This document shows positions 7,439-14,971 of a stretch of DNA of 17,976 bases, in pieces (position 1 is the first letter of the stretch; the number at the start of each line of letters is the position of its first letter). The position numbers were made by a program, and so were the translations under genes. Source of the DNA: Saprospiraceae bacterium UBA7328 (lineage in GTDB: Bacteria > Bacteroidota > Bacteroidia > Chitinophagales > Saprospiraceae). The notes under the pieces were generated by a model. It saw nothing but the letters and a program-made list of their open reading frames with translations, ran no database searches and was not told where the DNA came from. The stretch spans positions 8,264 through 26,239 of the forward strand of contig DKPS01000220.1 of the NCBI GenBank assembly GCA_002471345.1, read 5' to 3'.

Positions 7439-8884
7439 TTATTTTATCAATTGCTTAATCTTGATTCCAAGAGCAGCAAATATCAATGTCATAAAAGGGC
7501 TGATATAACTAAAGAAGGTATAAACAAAGTAATCGAATACCGATACTCCTAGAACCCCACTATGATATGCACCACAAGTATTCCACGGAATAAGTACTGA
7601 AGTGACTGTACCTGAATCTTCTAATGTTCTACTCAGATTCTCAGGAGCTAGGCCCTTTTCTCGATAGGCTGTATCAAACATTTTACCTGGAACTACTATG
7701 GCTAAATACTGATCTGAAGCTGTTACATTAATAGCCAAACAACTAGCAACAGTACTAGCAAATAATCCAAAAGTAGATTTGGCCATGGAAAGTAACGCCG
7801 CACTTATACGCTGTAAAGCTCCTATCGCATCCATGATACCACCAAAAACAAGAGCGCACATGATTAACCAAATTGTACCCATCATACCGCTCATCCCTCC
7901 TGTACTAAATAATTCATTGAGTATAGGGTTACTTGATTCAACCACCGTGGACACGGTCAGCGCATCCATAACGCCTCTATAACCAGAAACAAACGTCAAG
8001 CTATCTGACCCACCAATGGTAGCGACCACATCTGGTTGGAAAATTAAGGCGAATACACCGCCCAAAAGGCTTCCTATGAGCAAAGCAATTAAAGGTTTCG
8101 TCTTTTTCATGATTAACCCAATTACAACTAATGGAACTATCATCAGAAATATATTGACATTATATGCCGCTTTGATATCAGTAAGCAATTGAGCAGTATC
8201 TGTTCCTCCAGTAGTTTCGATGCCAAAACTGATTATAACAAATAATATCAGTGTCACTGTGATAGTAGGAATTGTAGTAAGTGACATATACCTGATATGA
8301 GAGAACAATTCTGCTCCTGACATCGACGCAGCCAAATTAGTAGTATCACTAAGTGGCGACATTTTATCTCCAAAATAGGCACCTGAAAGTACGGCTCCTG
8401 CTGCCATTCCAGGAGATATGCCAATTGCTTTGGCAATACCTATCAGTGCAATTCCTACCGTTGCTGATGTAGTCCATGAACTACCAGTTGCCAAAGAAAT
8501 GACTGCACAAATCACAACAGAAGCAGGTAAAAATATACTAGGACTCAAAATCTTGAGACCTCCATATATAAGAGTAGGAATAATACCGCTCAACATCCAA
8601 GTACCTGCTAAGGAGCCTACTAATAGTAGTATCAGTAGAGCATTTGTAGTTGATTTTAAGTTATCAGCGACCTCATTAATCATAGCTGTATAACTTACCT
8701 TATTCATAAATCCAACAATAGCTGCTACCGCTGCACCAATAAGTAAAATAAATTGGTTTGATCCACTTAGAGCATCATCTCCGTATACATAGACATTCCA
8801 AGCTAAAAGGCATACTAATACAATTATGGGCAGTAATGCCTCCCAAATATTGAGCTCCTTGTTTTCTATGATTTTATCTTCCAT
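7439..8884 (-). CDS. nhaC: NhaC-family Na+/H+ antiporter
   Basis: This is an inner-membrane secondary carrier of the NhaC family (ion transporter superfamily), 481 aa with about 11-12 hydrophobic segments. Family motifs are GSSWTTSATVG (134-144) and SGAYFGDKMSPLSDTTNLA (167-185), followed by 'MSGAELFSHIRYM'. A second repeat half ends with 'NTCGAYHSGVLGV' near residues 438-450. NhaC proteins exchange Na+ for H+. Relatives such as MleN swap malate and lactate together with Na+ and H+, so an organic substrate cannot be excluded. It follows the kinase/phospho-lyase fusion gene after 78 bases in the same direction and ends 12 bases before the bidirectional terminator. It is therefore probably the last gene of that transcript. 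The family is certain; the substrate is not. Confidence 0.93.
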   Translation of the reverse strand: MEDKIIENKELNIWEALLPIIVLVCLLAWNVYVYGDDALSGSNQFILLIGAAVAAIVGFMNKVSYTAMINEVADNLKSTTNALLILLLVGSLAGTWMLSGIIPTLIYGGLKILSPSIFLPASVVICAVISLATGSSWTTSATVGIALIGIAKAIGISPGMAAGAVLSGAYFGDKMSPLSDTTNLAASMSGAELFSHIRYMSLTTIPTITVTLILFVIISFGIETTGGTDTAQLLTDIKAAYNVNIFLMIVPLVVIGLIMKKTKPLIALLIGSLLGGVFALIFQPDVVATIGGSDSLTFVSGYRGVMDALTVSTVVESSNPILNELFSTGGMSGMMGTIWLIMCALVFGGIMDAIGALQRISAALLSMAKSTFGLFASTVASCLAINVTASDQYLAIVVPGKMFDTAYREKGLAPENLSRTLEDSGTVTSVLIPWNTCGAYHSGVLGVSVFDYFVYTFFSYISPFMTLIFAALGIKIKQLIK

Positions 8885-8962
8885 ACTTATTTATGTGATT
8901 TAAGGAAGGTAAGATACAAGTTGTGAATAAAAGGAGAAGAGAAGTGAAGAATTAATATGTTA

Positions 8963-11215
8963 TCAGATCGTTCTTAAGACTTTATCCATAGCCATGACTA
9001 CTCTATCCACATTTCCACGGTTAAAACATAGCGGAGGCTTCATTTTTAATACTTCGTCGTGTTTTCCATCACTTCCAGTGAGGATAAACATTCCTTTGAG
9101 TTGATTTTTTACTTTTTTACATATACTACCTCCTGGGCTCCCATCTCCATTGATAAACTCCACTCCAAGGAACAGGCCTTCTCCTCTGACATCTCCAATT
9201 TTTGGGTGAATGTTTTGTAACATTCTAAGGTTTTTTTTAAAATATTCTCCAGTTTCAAATGAATGTTTTTGCAAACCTTCTTCTTCTATAATATTCAAAA
9301 CAGCAAGACCAACTTCTGTAGCAATCGGATTTCCTCCAAATGAACTGAAAAATTCCATTCCATTGTCAAAAGCATCTGCAATAGCTTGGGTAGTCACTAC
9401 TGCTGCAAGTGGAAAGCCATTCCCAATAGGTTTTCCTAAAACGACAATGTCTGGAGTAAACCTCTGCATTTCAAAGCCCCAAAACCATTTTCCTAATCTT
9501 CCAAAGCCAATCTGGACTTCATCACTTATAGATATGATTCCTTTCTCCTTTAACCACGGAACCAATTGTTCTAAATATCCATCAATAAGTGGTACTTGTC
9601 CTCCACAGCCAGATATAGGCTCTACTAATAATGATGAGAATTCATGGCCTCCATCTATGCAAGATTCTATTATACTCTTGGCCTCAATAAAATACTCTTC
9701 TACACTTTTATATTTCCCTCGATATTCTTTTGGAAGTGGAAGCTCACAAACTAATTCGTTACGGCCACCACCACCTTCACCATTATACTTATATGCACTA
9801 AGGTTAACAAGTTCAGTAGTATGGCCATGATAGCCCATCTCCATCACGATTTTGCCATTTCTATTGGTGAATGTCTTTGATAATCTTTGGGCTAAATCAT
9901 TAGCTTCTGTTCCACTATTCACAAAAAACACACGATCCAATTGAGCTGGAAAGTATTCTAATAATCGCTCAGCATAAGCATATAGAGATTGATTATGGTA
10001 CCGAGTATTAGTATTAAGGGTTCTTATCTGTTTACTTACTGCTTCACTCACTTTAGGATGTGAATGCCCTACAAGAGGGATGTTGTTATAGGCATCAAGA
10101 TATGCGTTGCCTTCTCTGTCATACATATATTGAAACGCCGCGGAAGACATATGAATAGGTATATCATAGCTGAGTCCAAGAGCTGGACTGAAGCGATCTT
10201 TCCTTGTTTTTTCTGATGCGAGATGAGAATACTTCTTATTACATTCTTGGACACCAGCAGCCTCCCTGAACAGATCATTCAATAAAATCGGACTCCACCC
10301 AATCCATTTATTCAAAAGATCCCATCCACCTTTCTCACTAATTAAAATATAATCTGAATCAAAGGATTCTTTTTTAGCCTTAGCTGATCCACAAACACTC
10401 GTACAAATACGTGTAGTAATCAGTGATGGAAGGATTTCAATTTCTTGTTTTGATAGTTTTGAAATAGAAACATATCCTCGGATCACCTCACTAGCTATCG
10501 CTAATGGCAGTTCTTGTTTTTGCATAATGTATGCCAATCCAATGGCCAACTCACATATACGAGGAGTCACAGTTGCATCACCAAAATCGATAACACCACA
10601 AACCTTATCCTCTTCACATAAAACATTCCATTCATTAAAATCATTATGAATCAATTGACGAGGGAGAGATCTTAATGTTGGCAGTGTAAAATGTTCAAAC
10701 TGATCCAAAAAATAATGTGCTATTTTTCTCTGATGTGGATCTTCTATATATTGTAATAGGGGTTTACTTTTCAAAGCAAATAAGAGGTCCCACTCTGTTC
10801 TTTTGGAAGCGAAATAAAGTGATTTACTTGATGATAATTCACTGACCATTAGTGCCATAGATCGTCCAAAATCGTACGACAGTTCCGGCGTAATTCTGGT
10901 CTCTGCCAAAAATGTTCCTTTTAAAAAAGGAAGTAATCGAGCAAAACTTTCATCGGCAAAATGGTGAATTCTCTCATTTTGCTTTTCTAAGGTATATGGA
11001 ACTTGATATGGTAGGTTTTCTTTAATCTTGTCTACAAAACCTATTTCCTCTATGAGTAAAGGAAGTACTTTTTGATCAGTATAATGTTTGAGCACAAACT
11101 GATCACCACCATCATCCGTTATTTTATAATTGGTACTTCCATAACCTTCCAATTTTTTAATCGAAAAAGCATTTATACCAAATGAATCTAGCAGTTTTTG
11201 GACCTCATTCACCAT
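8963..11215 (-). CDS. Bifunctional fusion: APH-type kinase plus class-III PLP phospho-lyase/aminotransferase
   Basis: This 750-aa cytoplasmic protein has two catalytic halves. Residues 10-310 form an aminoglycoside-phosphotransferase-like (APH/choline kinase) fold, with the catalytic loop HNDFNEWN (190-197, Asp192 as base) and the metal-binding IDFGD (209-213). It resembles the hydroxylysine kinase group. Residues 340-750 are a class-III PLP enzyme with SGTEAND (434-440), GYHGHT (461-466), the DEVQIGFGR region with Asp565, and the Schiff-base Lys595 in VLGKPIGNG. Details such as 'LNTNTRYH' and 'PLPKEYRGKY' recall animal PHYKPL and ETNPPL, which eliminate phosphate and ammonia from 5-phosphohydroxylysine and phosphoethanolamine. 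The predicted job is therefore to phosphorylate an amino-alcohol and then cleave it to an aldehyde. The substrate is unknown. There is no peptidase-like middle domain. It sits between the sulfatase and nhaC genes in the same direction. Confidence 0.9.
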   Translation of the reverse strand: MVNEVQKLLDSFGINAFSIKKLEGYGSTNYKITDDGGDQFVLKHYTDQKVLPLLIEEIGFVDKIKENLPYQVPYTLEKQNERIHHFADESFARLLPFLKGTFLAETRITPELSYDFGRSMALMVSELSSSKSLYFASKRTEWDLLFALKSKPLLQYIEDPHQRKIAHYFLDQFEHFTLPTLRSLPRQLIHNDFNEWNVLCEEDKVCGVIDFGDATVTPRICELAIGLAYIMQKQELPLAIASEVIRGYVSISKLSKQEIEILPSLITTRICTSVCGSAKAKKESFDSDYILISEKGGWDLLNKWIGWSPILLNDLFREAAGVQECNKKYSHLASEKTRKDRFSPALGLSYDIPIHMSSAAFQYMYDREGNAYLDAYNNIPLVGHSHPKVSEAVSKQIRTLNTNTRYHNQSLYAYAERLLEYFPAQLDRVFFVNSGTEANDLAQRLSKTFTNRNGKIVMEMGYHGHTTELVNLSAYKYNGEGGGGRNELVCELPLPKEYRGKYKSVEEYFIEAKSIIESCIDGGHEFSSLLVEPISGCGGQVPLIDGYLEQLVPWLKEKGIISISDEVQIGFGRLGKWFWGFEMQRFTPDIVVLGKPIGNGFPLAAVVTTQAIADAFDNGMEFFSSFGGNPIATEVGLAVLNIIEEEGLQKHSFETGEYFKKNLRMLQNIHPKIGDVRGEGLFLGVEFINGDGSPGGSICKKVKNQLKGMFILTGSDGKHDEVLKMKPPLCFNRGNVDRVVMAMDKVLRTI

Positions 11216-11323
11216 ACAACGAAGTACTGAAAAAATTGTGAATTTGTGAAGATTATATCTTTCTGAATGATTTCAGTAAACTCCTTTCAGAATCAAATTA
11301 AAGTCTAACTTATTCTGACAACA

Positions 11324-12760
11324 TTAAATCTTTCCTTCTTTTCTTACACCATCTCCTACCCTATTTGTCAGTTGGTCTCCAAGTTCAGTTCTAGCATCTT
11401 CTGCATGAATGAGTAGAGCATCTACAATATCAGGATGCAAATTAGCAATGTTTGTTTCTTCACTAATATCATTTTCTAGATCATACAGTTCAATACCTAT
11501 TTGGTTTTGATCATAGCTGATAGGAATTCCATCAGCAGTTCCACTACGCCCATTCAAAGATCTGTACTGATGGGGTAAGTATAATTTCCATTTTCCGTCC
11601 CCACTAAGAATACCATGAAGCTCATTTTGTTTGTAATAAAAATAATAAGCATCATGATGAAAATCACTGTGTTTCTCTCCATTCAAAAGATAAGACATAT
11701 CTGCTCCATCTATTTTTTTCTCTGGAAGAGATGCGTTTGAAATCTTAGCAATAGTAGGCAACAGGTCAATCGTCATTGCTGGTCTACTTTCAACAATACC
11801 TGCTGGGATATAACCTGGCCATCTCATTACACATGGCACCCTTACACCTCCTTCAAGGGCTGTACCTTTTCCTTCTCTTAGAGGCAATGCCACTCCAGAG
11901 TGGGTACCATAAGACAGCCATGGACCATTGTCAGATGTGAATATTACTAAAGTATTATCATCTAACCCATTATCCTTTAGTGACTTGAGGATCTCTCCAG
12001 TACTCCAATCTATCTCTTCTATGACATCTCCATAAATTCCTGCTTCTGATTTTCCTTTAAAAGATCCAGAAGCATACAATGGTACGTGAGGCATGCTATG
12101 AGGAACATACAAAAAGAAAGGCCTCTCAGAGTTTCTTTCTATAAAACTTACTGCTTTCTCTGTATACAATTGTGTAATATGGCTTTGATCTATCAAAGTA
12201 TCGATCACATCTATGCCTTCGATTAATGGTAAATCTGGGAAATTAAAAACTGTACCCTGCCAAGGATGTAGGGGCCACATGTCATTACTATACGGGATTC
12301 CTAAATATTCGTCAAATCCTTGATTAGTTGGAAGAAATTGTTCCTCTGATCCTAAATGCCATTTTCCATAACAAGCAGTAGCATAACCTTTTTCCTTTAA
12401 AAGCTCTGCTATGGTCTCTTCATCAGGGTTTAATCCCTTGCCTACATCGGGCATGTATGCCCCAGATATGCCGAGTCTATTAGCATAACATCCAGTAAGT
12501 AATGATGCTCGTGATGCAGAACAGACTCCTTGGCTGACATAGAAATTCGAAAATCTAATTCCCTCCTGAGCCATTTTATCAATATGAGGAGTTTTGATAT
12601 TGGGAGAACCAAAACAGCCCAAGTCCTGATATCCTTGGTCATCAGTAAAAATGATAACAATATTTGGGGATCGTTTAGTAGTTGTTTCTTCTTTTTGAGG
12701 AGCACAATTCAAAATTACGAGGACAATAACGAGATAATAATATTTGATTCTTAAAAACAT
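11324..12760 (-). CDS. Sulfatase family lipoprotein
   Basis: This is an extracytoplasmic sulfuric-ester hydrolase of the alkaline phosphatase superfamily. The 478-aa protein starts with a lipoprotein signal (VILNC; lipidated Cys19). Metal and active-site signatures are 'FTDDQGYQDLGCFG' (Asp40, Asp41), the formylglycine motif CSASR (80-84) followed by ASLLTG, 'GKWHLG' (132-137), and 'SDNGP' (276-280). Cys80 must be oxidised to formylglycine by a maturase encoded elsewhere. The Ala in place of Pro in C-X-P-S-R is seen in active relatives. The C-terminal 'YDLENDISEETNIA' near 426-439 is standard. It is close to bacterial arylsulfatase A-type or polysaccharide sulfatases, but the substrate is not readable from sequence. 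The gene follows the GDPD-like gene after 41 bases, so the two are probably cotranscribed. Confidence 0.94.
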   Translation of the reverse strand: MFLRIKYYYLVIVLVILNCAPQKEETTTKRSPNIVIIFTDDQGYQDLGCFGSPNIKTPHIDKMAQEGIRFSNFYVSQGVCSASRASLLTGCYANRLGISGAYMPDVGKGLNPDEETIAELLKEKGYATACYGKWHLGSEEQFLPTNQGFDEYLGIPYSNDMWPLHPWQGTVFNFPDLPLIEGIDVIDTLIDQSHITQLYTEKAVSFIERNSERPFFLYVPHSMPHVPLYASGSFKGKSEAGIYGDVIEEIDWSTGEILKSLKDNGLDDNTLVIFTSDNGPWLSYGTHSGVALPLREGKGTALEGGVRVPCVMRWPGYIPAGIVESRPAMTIDLLPTIAKISNASLPEKKIDGADMSYLLNGEKHSDFHHDAYYFYYKQNELHGILSGDGKWKLYLPHQYRSLNGRSGTADGIPISYDQNQIGIELYDLENDISEETNIANLHPDIVDALLIHAEDARTELGDQLTNRVGDGVRKEGKI

Positions 12761-12801
12761 CTTTTACTCATTTAATAGAAGATGGAAGATAGTAAAATGA
12801 T

Positions 12802-13587
12802 TTACTCCGTTTTCATTTCAGTAAAAAGTAGCTCAGGAGAATCTGTAAAAACCCCATCTATTCCTCTACTTTTTAATTCTTGATATTGGTTCATATTCTG
12901 AATGGTTCTCGCAGTTTTTCCCTCATACATCCAGACCCACAACTTCTTGCCCTTACTTTGAACGTGATGAATTATACGGTCCGTTAGAGCAGTGACCTTT
13001 CCAAATTTTAATGGAATACACAAAATGTCAGAGTGCAATGGAAAATATTTGTCCATTTGCAACCAACTGCTGACGATTAAGGATTTCGCTTCACGTGCAG
13101 AGGCTGCATAAGTCCAAAATGCTCTTTTTTTCCTCATTTCAGAAATGACCTTTTCATATTCACTGCCTACGACAAATCGAGGAGTAAATTCTACTTTTTC
13201 AATAAGGTCAATAAATAAATCAACAATAGAAGGATCATTGCTATGAATATCAAATATGAAGTTTGCTTCTGGATAGGACTTTAGCACATGCTCTAATAAT
13301 GGAATATTGCTTTCTTTAATTTTATTGACACGATCAATGTTTAGCATAAAATCACACCCTATGTTGAGCTCTGATAGGTCAGAATAATTAAAATTAGAAA
13401 TGATGCCATTCATTCCGGTTGTTCGGATTAAATCGTAATCATGAAAAAGGACTAATTCTTTGTCCTTTGTGATTTGGACATCCATCTCAATCCACCAGTT
13501 TGAATTTACTTTTAGGCAATGTTCAATCCCTATTACTGAATTTTCTGGATTTTCATTTTTACCTGTCGCGTAACAAATCACTTCCAT
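12802..13587 (-). CDS. Glycerophosphodiester phosphodiesterase-like protein lacking the HR catalytic pair
   Basis: This 261-aa protein has a GDPD TIM-barrel pattern and no signal peptide. Recognisable are 'PENSVIGIEHCL' (14-25), 'IEMDVQITKDKELVLFHD' (33-50, with Glu34, Asp36, His49), 'IPLLEHVLKSYP' (95-106) and 'GIDGVFTDSPELL' (242-254). Where active enzymes begin with 'AHRG', this one reads CYATG (5-9), so both the catalytic His and the Arg are missing. The later 'EIK' metal-ligand strand reads FDIHS (112-116). The fold is clear, but hydrolysis of glycerophosphodiesters is doubtful. It could be a pseudoenzyme or have changed its chemistry. The in-frame TAG upstream, after seven codons, excludes an N-terminal extension carrying the motif. 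The gene lies between LytTR (91 bases upstream) and the sulfatase (41 bases downstream). Confidence 0.85.
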   Translation of the reverse strand: MEVICYATGKNENPENSVIGIEHCLKVNSNWWIEMDVQITKDKELVLFHDYDLIRTTGMNGIISNFNYSDLSELNIGCDFMLNIDRVNKIKESNIPLLEHVLKSYPEANFIFDIHSNDPSIVDLFIDLIEKVEFTPRFVVGSEYEKVISEMRKKRAFWTYAASAREAKSLIVSSWLQMDKYFPLHSDILCIPLKFGKVTALTDRIIHHVQSKGKKLWVWMYEGKTARTIQNMNQYQELKSRGIDGVFTDSPELLFTEMKTE

Positions 13588-13678
13588 ACTTATCGAATTT
13601 GGAATCTAATATCCAATCCATTTGCTTTGAAGAATGAGATAAGTGATAACTGACAGAATTTTGGGATATTTTACAAGT

Positions 13679-14041
13679 TTACCAAAACAGATAACCAGGA
13701 TCATTACGAGTCATGACAATTTCAGGAGTAGAAATTCTTGCAATTCGATCTTGAAACACCCTCATGTATTTTCGAGAAACTTTCAAGACAATATTGGTTT
13801 CTTTTAATTTAGTGAAGAACCCTTGAGCATTTCCTTTGTAATCTTTAATTTTCCATAAATTAATAATGTACCTCTGATGAATTCTAAGGAAAATGTGGGA
13901 TGGCAGCTGAAGTTCTAAAGATCTAAGACTACTCCTTAACAATATAAAATCATCTTCACTGGTATAGACTTTTACATAGTTCCCATAAGACTCGACATAT
14001 AGAATATCAGCATATTTTTCCCAAGAGATGATTGATTGCAT
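13679..14041 (-). CDS. Stand-alone LytTR DNA-binding domain protein
   Basis: This 120-aa transcription regulator consists almost only of a LytTR domain (residues 8-100). Visible landmarks are 'ADILYVESYGNYVKVYT' (11-27), 'RSSLRSLELQLPSHIFLRIHQRYIINLWKI' (36-65) and 'VLKVSRKYMRVFQDRI' (85-100). A receiver domain is absent and no partner histidine kinase is nearby, so it is not a normal two-component regulator. The final 20 residues (EIVMTRNDPGYLFW end) are unlike the family core. LytTR proteins bind direct repeats and often control surface or secreted proteins. Its gene heads the run of five same-strand genes and is divergent from the secreted OmpA-like gene. The shared 294-base intergenic region is a good place for its operator, but I could not pick out a convincing repeat. 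Confidence 0.88.
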   Translation of the reverse strand: MQSIISWEKYADILYVESYGNYVKVYTSEDDFILLRSSLRSLELQLPSHIFLRIHQRYIINLWKIKDYKGNAQGFFTKLKETNIVLKVSRKYMRVFQDRIARISTPEIVMTRNDPGYLFW

Positions 14042-14335
14042 AATTTAGAAGGTCGCTGTTTTCTTTAAGATATGTAAAATCTATAGGTACTTGGTTGCAT
14101 ATTGGGTCTCAACCTTGGCATTCGAATGATGTCAATGAATATTTCTAATCAAATAGAGTATAGAATCAAAATCTAGTCTTATTAGAACAATCCTATCCTT
14201 AATTAGTGGTTTCCCCTAGTATAGCCACATTTTTTTGCTCCGTAAAAACCATAAAATTGCTCAAAAACCTCTGATACATAGCACTTTACACATATTTCTT
14301 ATGTTATCTATGCATCACAAACAAAATTATACACC
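14042..14335. other. Divergent intergenic region between the LytTR and OmpA-like genes
   Basis: This 294-base AT-rich spacer should hold the promoters of both flanking genes. I see a 10-bp palindrome CATTCGAATG (14119-14128) and two direct copies of AAAATCTA (14076-14083 and 14168-14175). No clear TAnnTTTG box, tRNA or hairpin terminator is visible. The repeats may be chance in AT-rich DNA. Confidence 0.4.
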
Positions 14336-14884
14336 ATGAATTACGCAATTAAAACCACGATCACAGCAGCCATAGTCCTCATGTTAAATTCTCTTGTATT
14401 TGGGGCATCGGATAATGATTTGAATAAGACTATAATACTCGTAAATGGGGTGCCTTTCTTTGTAGAAATGAATGAGAATGGAAATCAAATTGAAAAAATA
14501 GCTACTGTCCCTACCTATTTCGCATCAAATGATACTCATAATGAAATTTTAGACAAGGTGAGCTCAGATTATGAAGATGAGTATGATAATATCAAGTCTA
14601 GACTATTAATTTTTCCAGAAGATCAGGCAATGCTTGATCAAGTAGCAGTAGATCATATCAGGGATCTGGCCAGATTATATATGAAAGGATATATTCAAAG
14701 CATAAATATCAGTGCAGCTCATTTAGATAATAATATTGATGAGGCTCTTGCAGCACATAGAATCAGTTCAGTTTATCAGATGTTAAAAGATTTTGGCATC
14801 GAAGATGAAGGTATCACAGCCGATATGAAACAATATAGATCAGACCTTCCTAATGTGTTTGTCCAACTAAAAATTAAGAAATAA
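14336..14884 (+). CDS. Secreted protein with a divergent OmpA-like C-terminal region
   Basis: This 182-aa exported protein has a signal peptide at residues 1-23 with a probable cut after VFG or GA. Residues 30-85 are acidic and not recognised. Residues 91-180 follow the spacing of an OmpA-type peptidoglycan-binding domain: 'LIFPEDQAMLDQVAVDHIRDLARLY' strand-helix, a 'SINISAAHLD' strand where typical members have 'I-V-GHTD', then 'HRISSVYQMLKDFGIEDEGI' where typical members have 'RA--V---L---GV----I'. The canonical GHTD signature and diaminopimelate-binding residues are not evident, so peptidoglycan binding is uncertain. It is divergent from the LytTR regulator, suggesting control by it, and is followed by the terminator at 14922-14957. 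The gene is real; the domain is a pattern-based guess. Confidence 0.72.
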   Translation: MNYAIKTTITAAIVLMLNSLVFGASDNDLNKTIILVNGVPFFVEMNENGNQIEKIATVPTYFASNDTHNEILDKVSSDYEDEYDNIKSRLLIFPEDQAMLDQVAVDHIRDLARLYMKGYIQSINISAAHLDNNIDEALAAHRISSVYQMLKDFGIEDEGITADMKQYRSDLPNVFVQLKIKK

Positions 14885-14921
14885 AGTTTCTGTTAATACT
14901 GACCATTTATAAATTCGACTT

Positions 14922-14957
14922 AAAGAGAGCCTCACAAAAGGCTCTCTTTCTTTTTTT
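14922..14957. terminator. Intrinsic terminator between convergent genes
   Basis: AAAGAGAGCC (14922-14931) pairs perfectly with GGCTCTCTTT (14940-14949) around an 8-base loop. It is followed by C and a run of seven T on the plus strand. It ends the OmpA-like gene. With its shorter A-run on the other side it may also terminate the PhoD gene, whose stop lies 15 bases away. Confidence 0.9.
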
Positions 14958-14971
14958 GGTCTAAATCAAAG

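Noticed and set aside
9210..9830. 206-codon plus-strand open frame
   Set aside because: It lies wholly opposite the conserved PLP domain of the kinase/phospho-lyase fusion and its translation resembles no family. It is a shadow of the coding strand.
12442..12754. Open frames on both strands inside the sulfatase 5' half
   Set aside because: They overlap the sulfatase catalytic motifs (CSASR, TDDQG) in other frames and show no family features.
14111..14135. tRNA T-arm-like ATTCGAAT
   Set aside because: It is only a 10-bp palindrome. No acceptor stem, D-arm or anticodon arm can be paired at the right distances.
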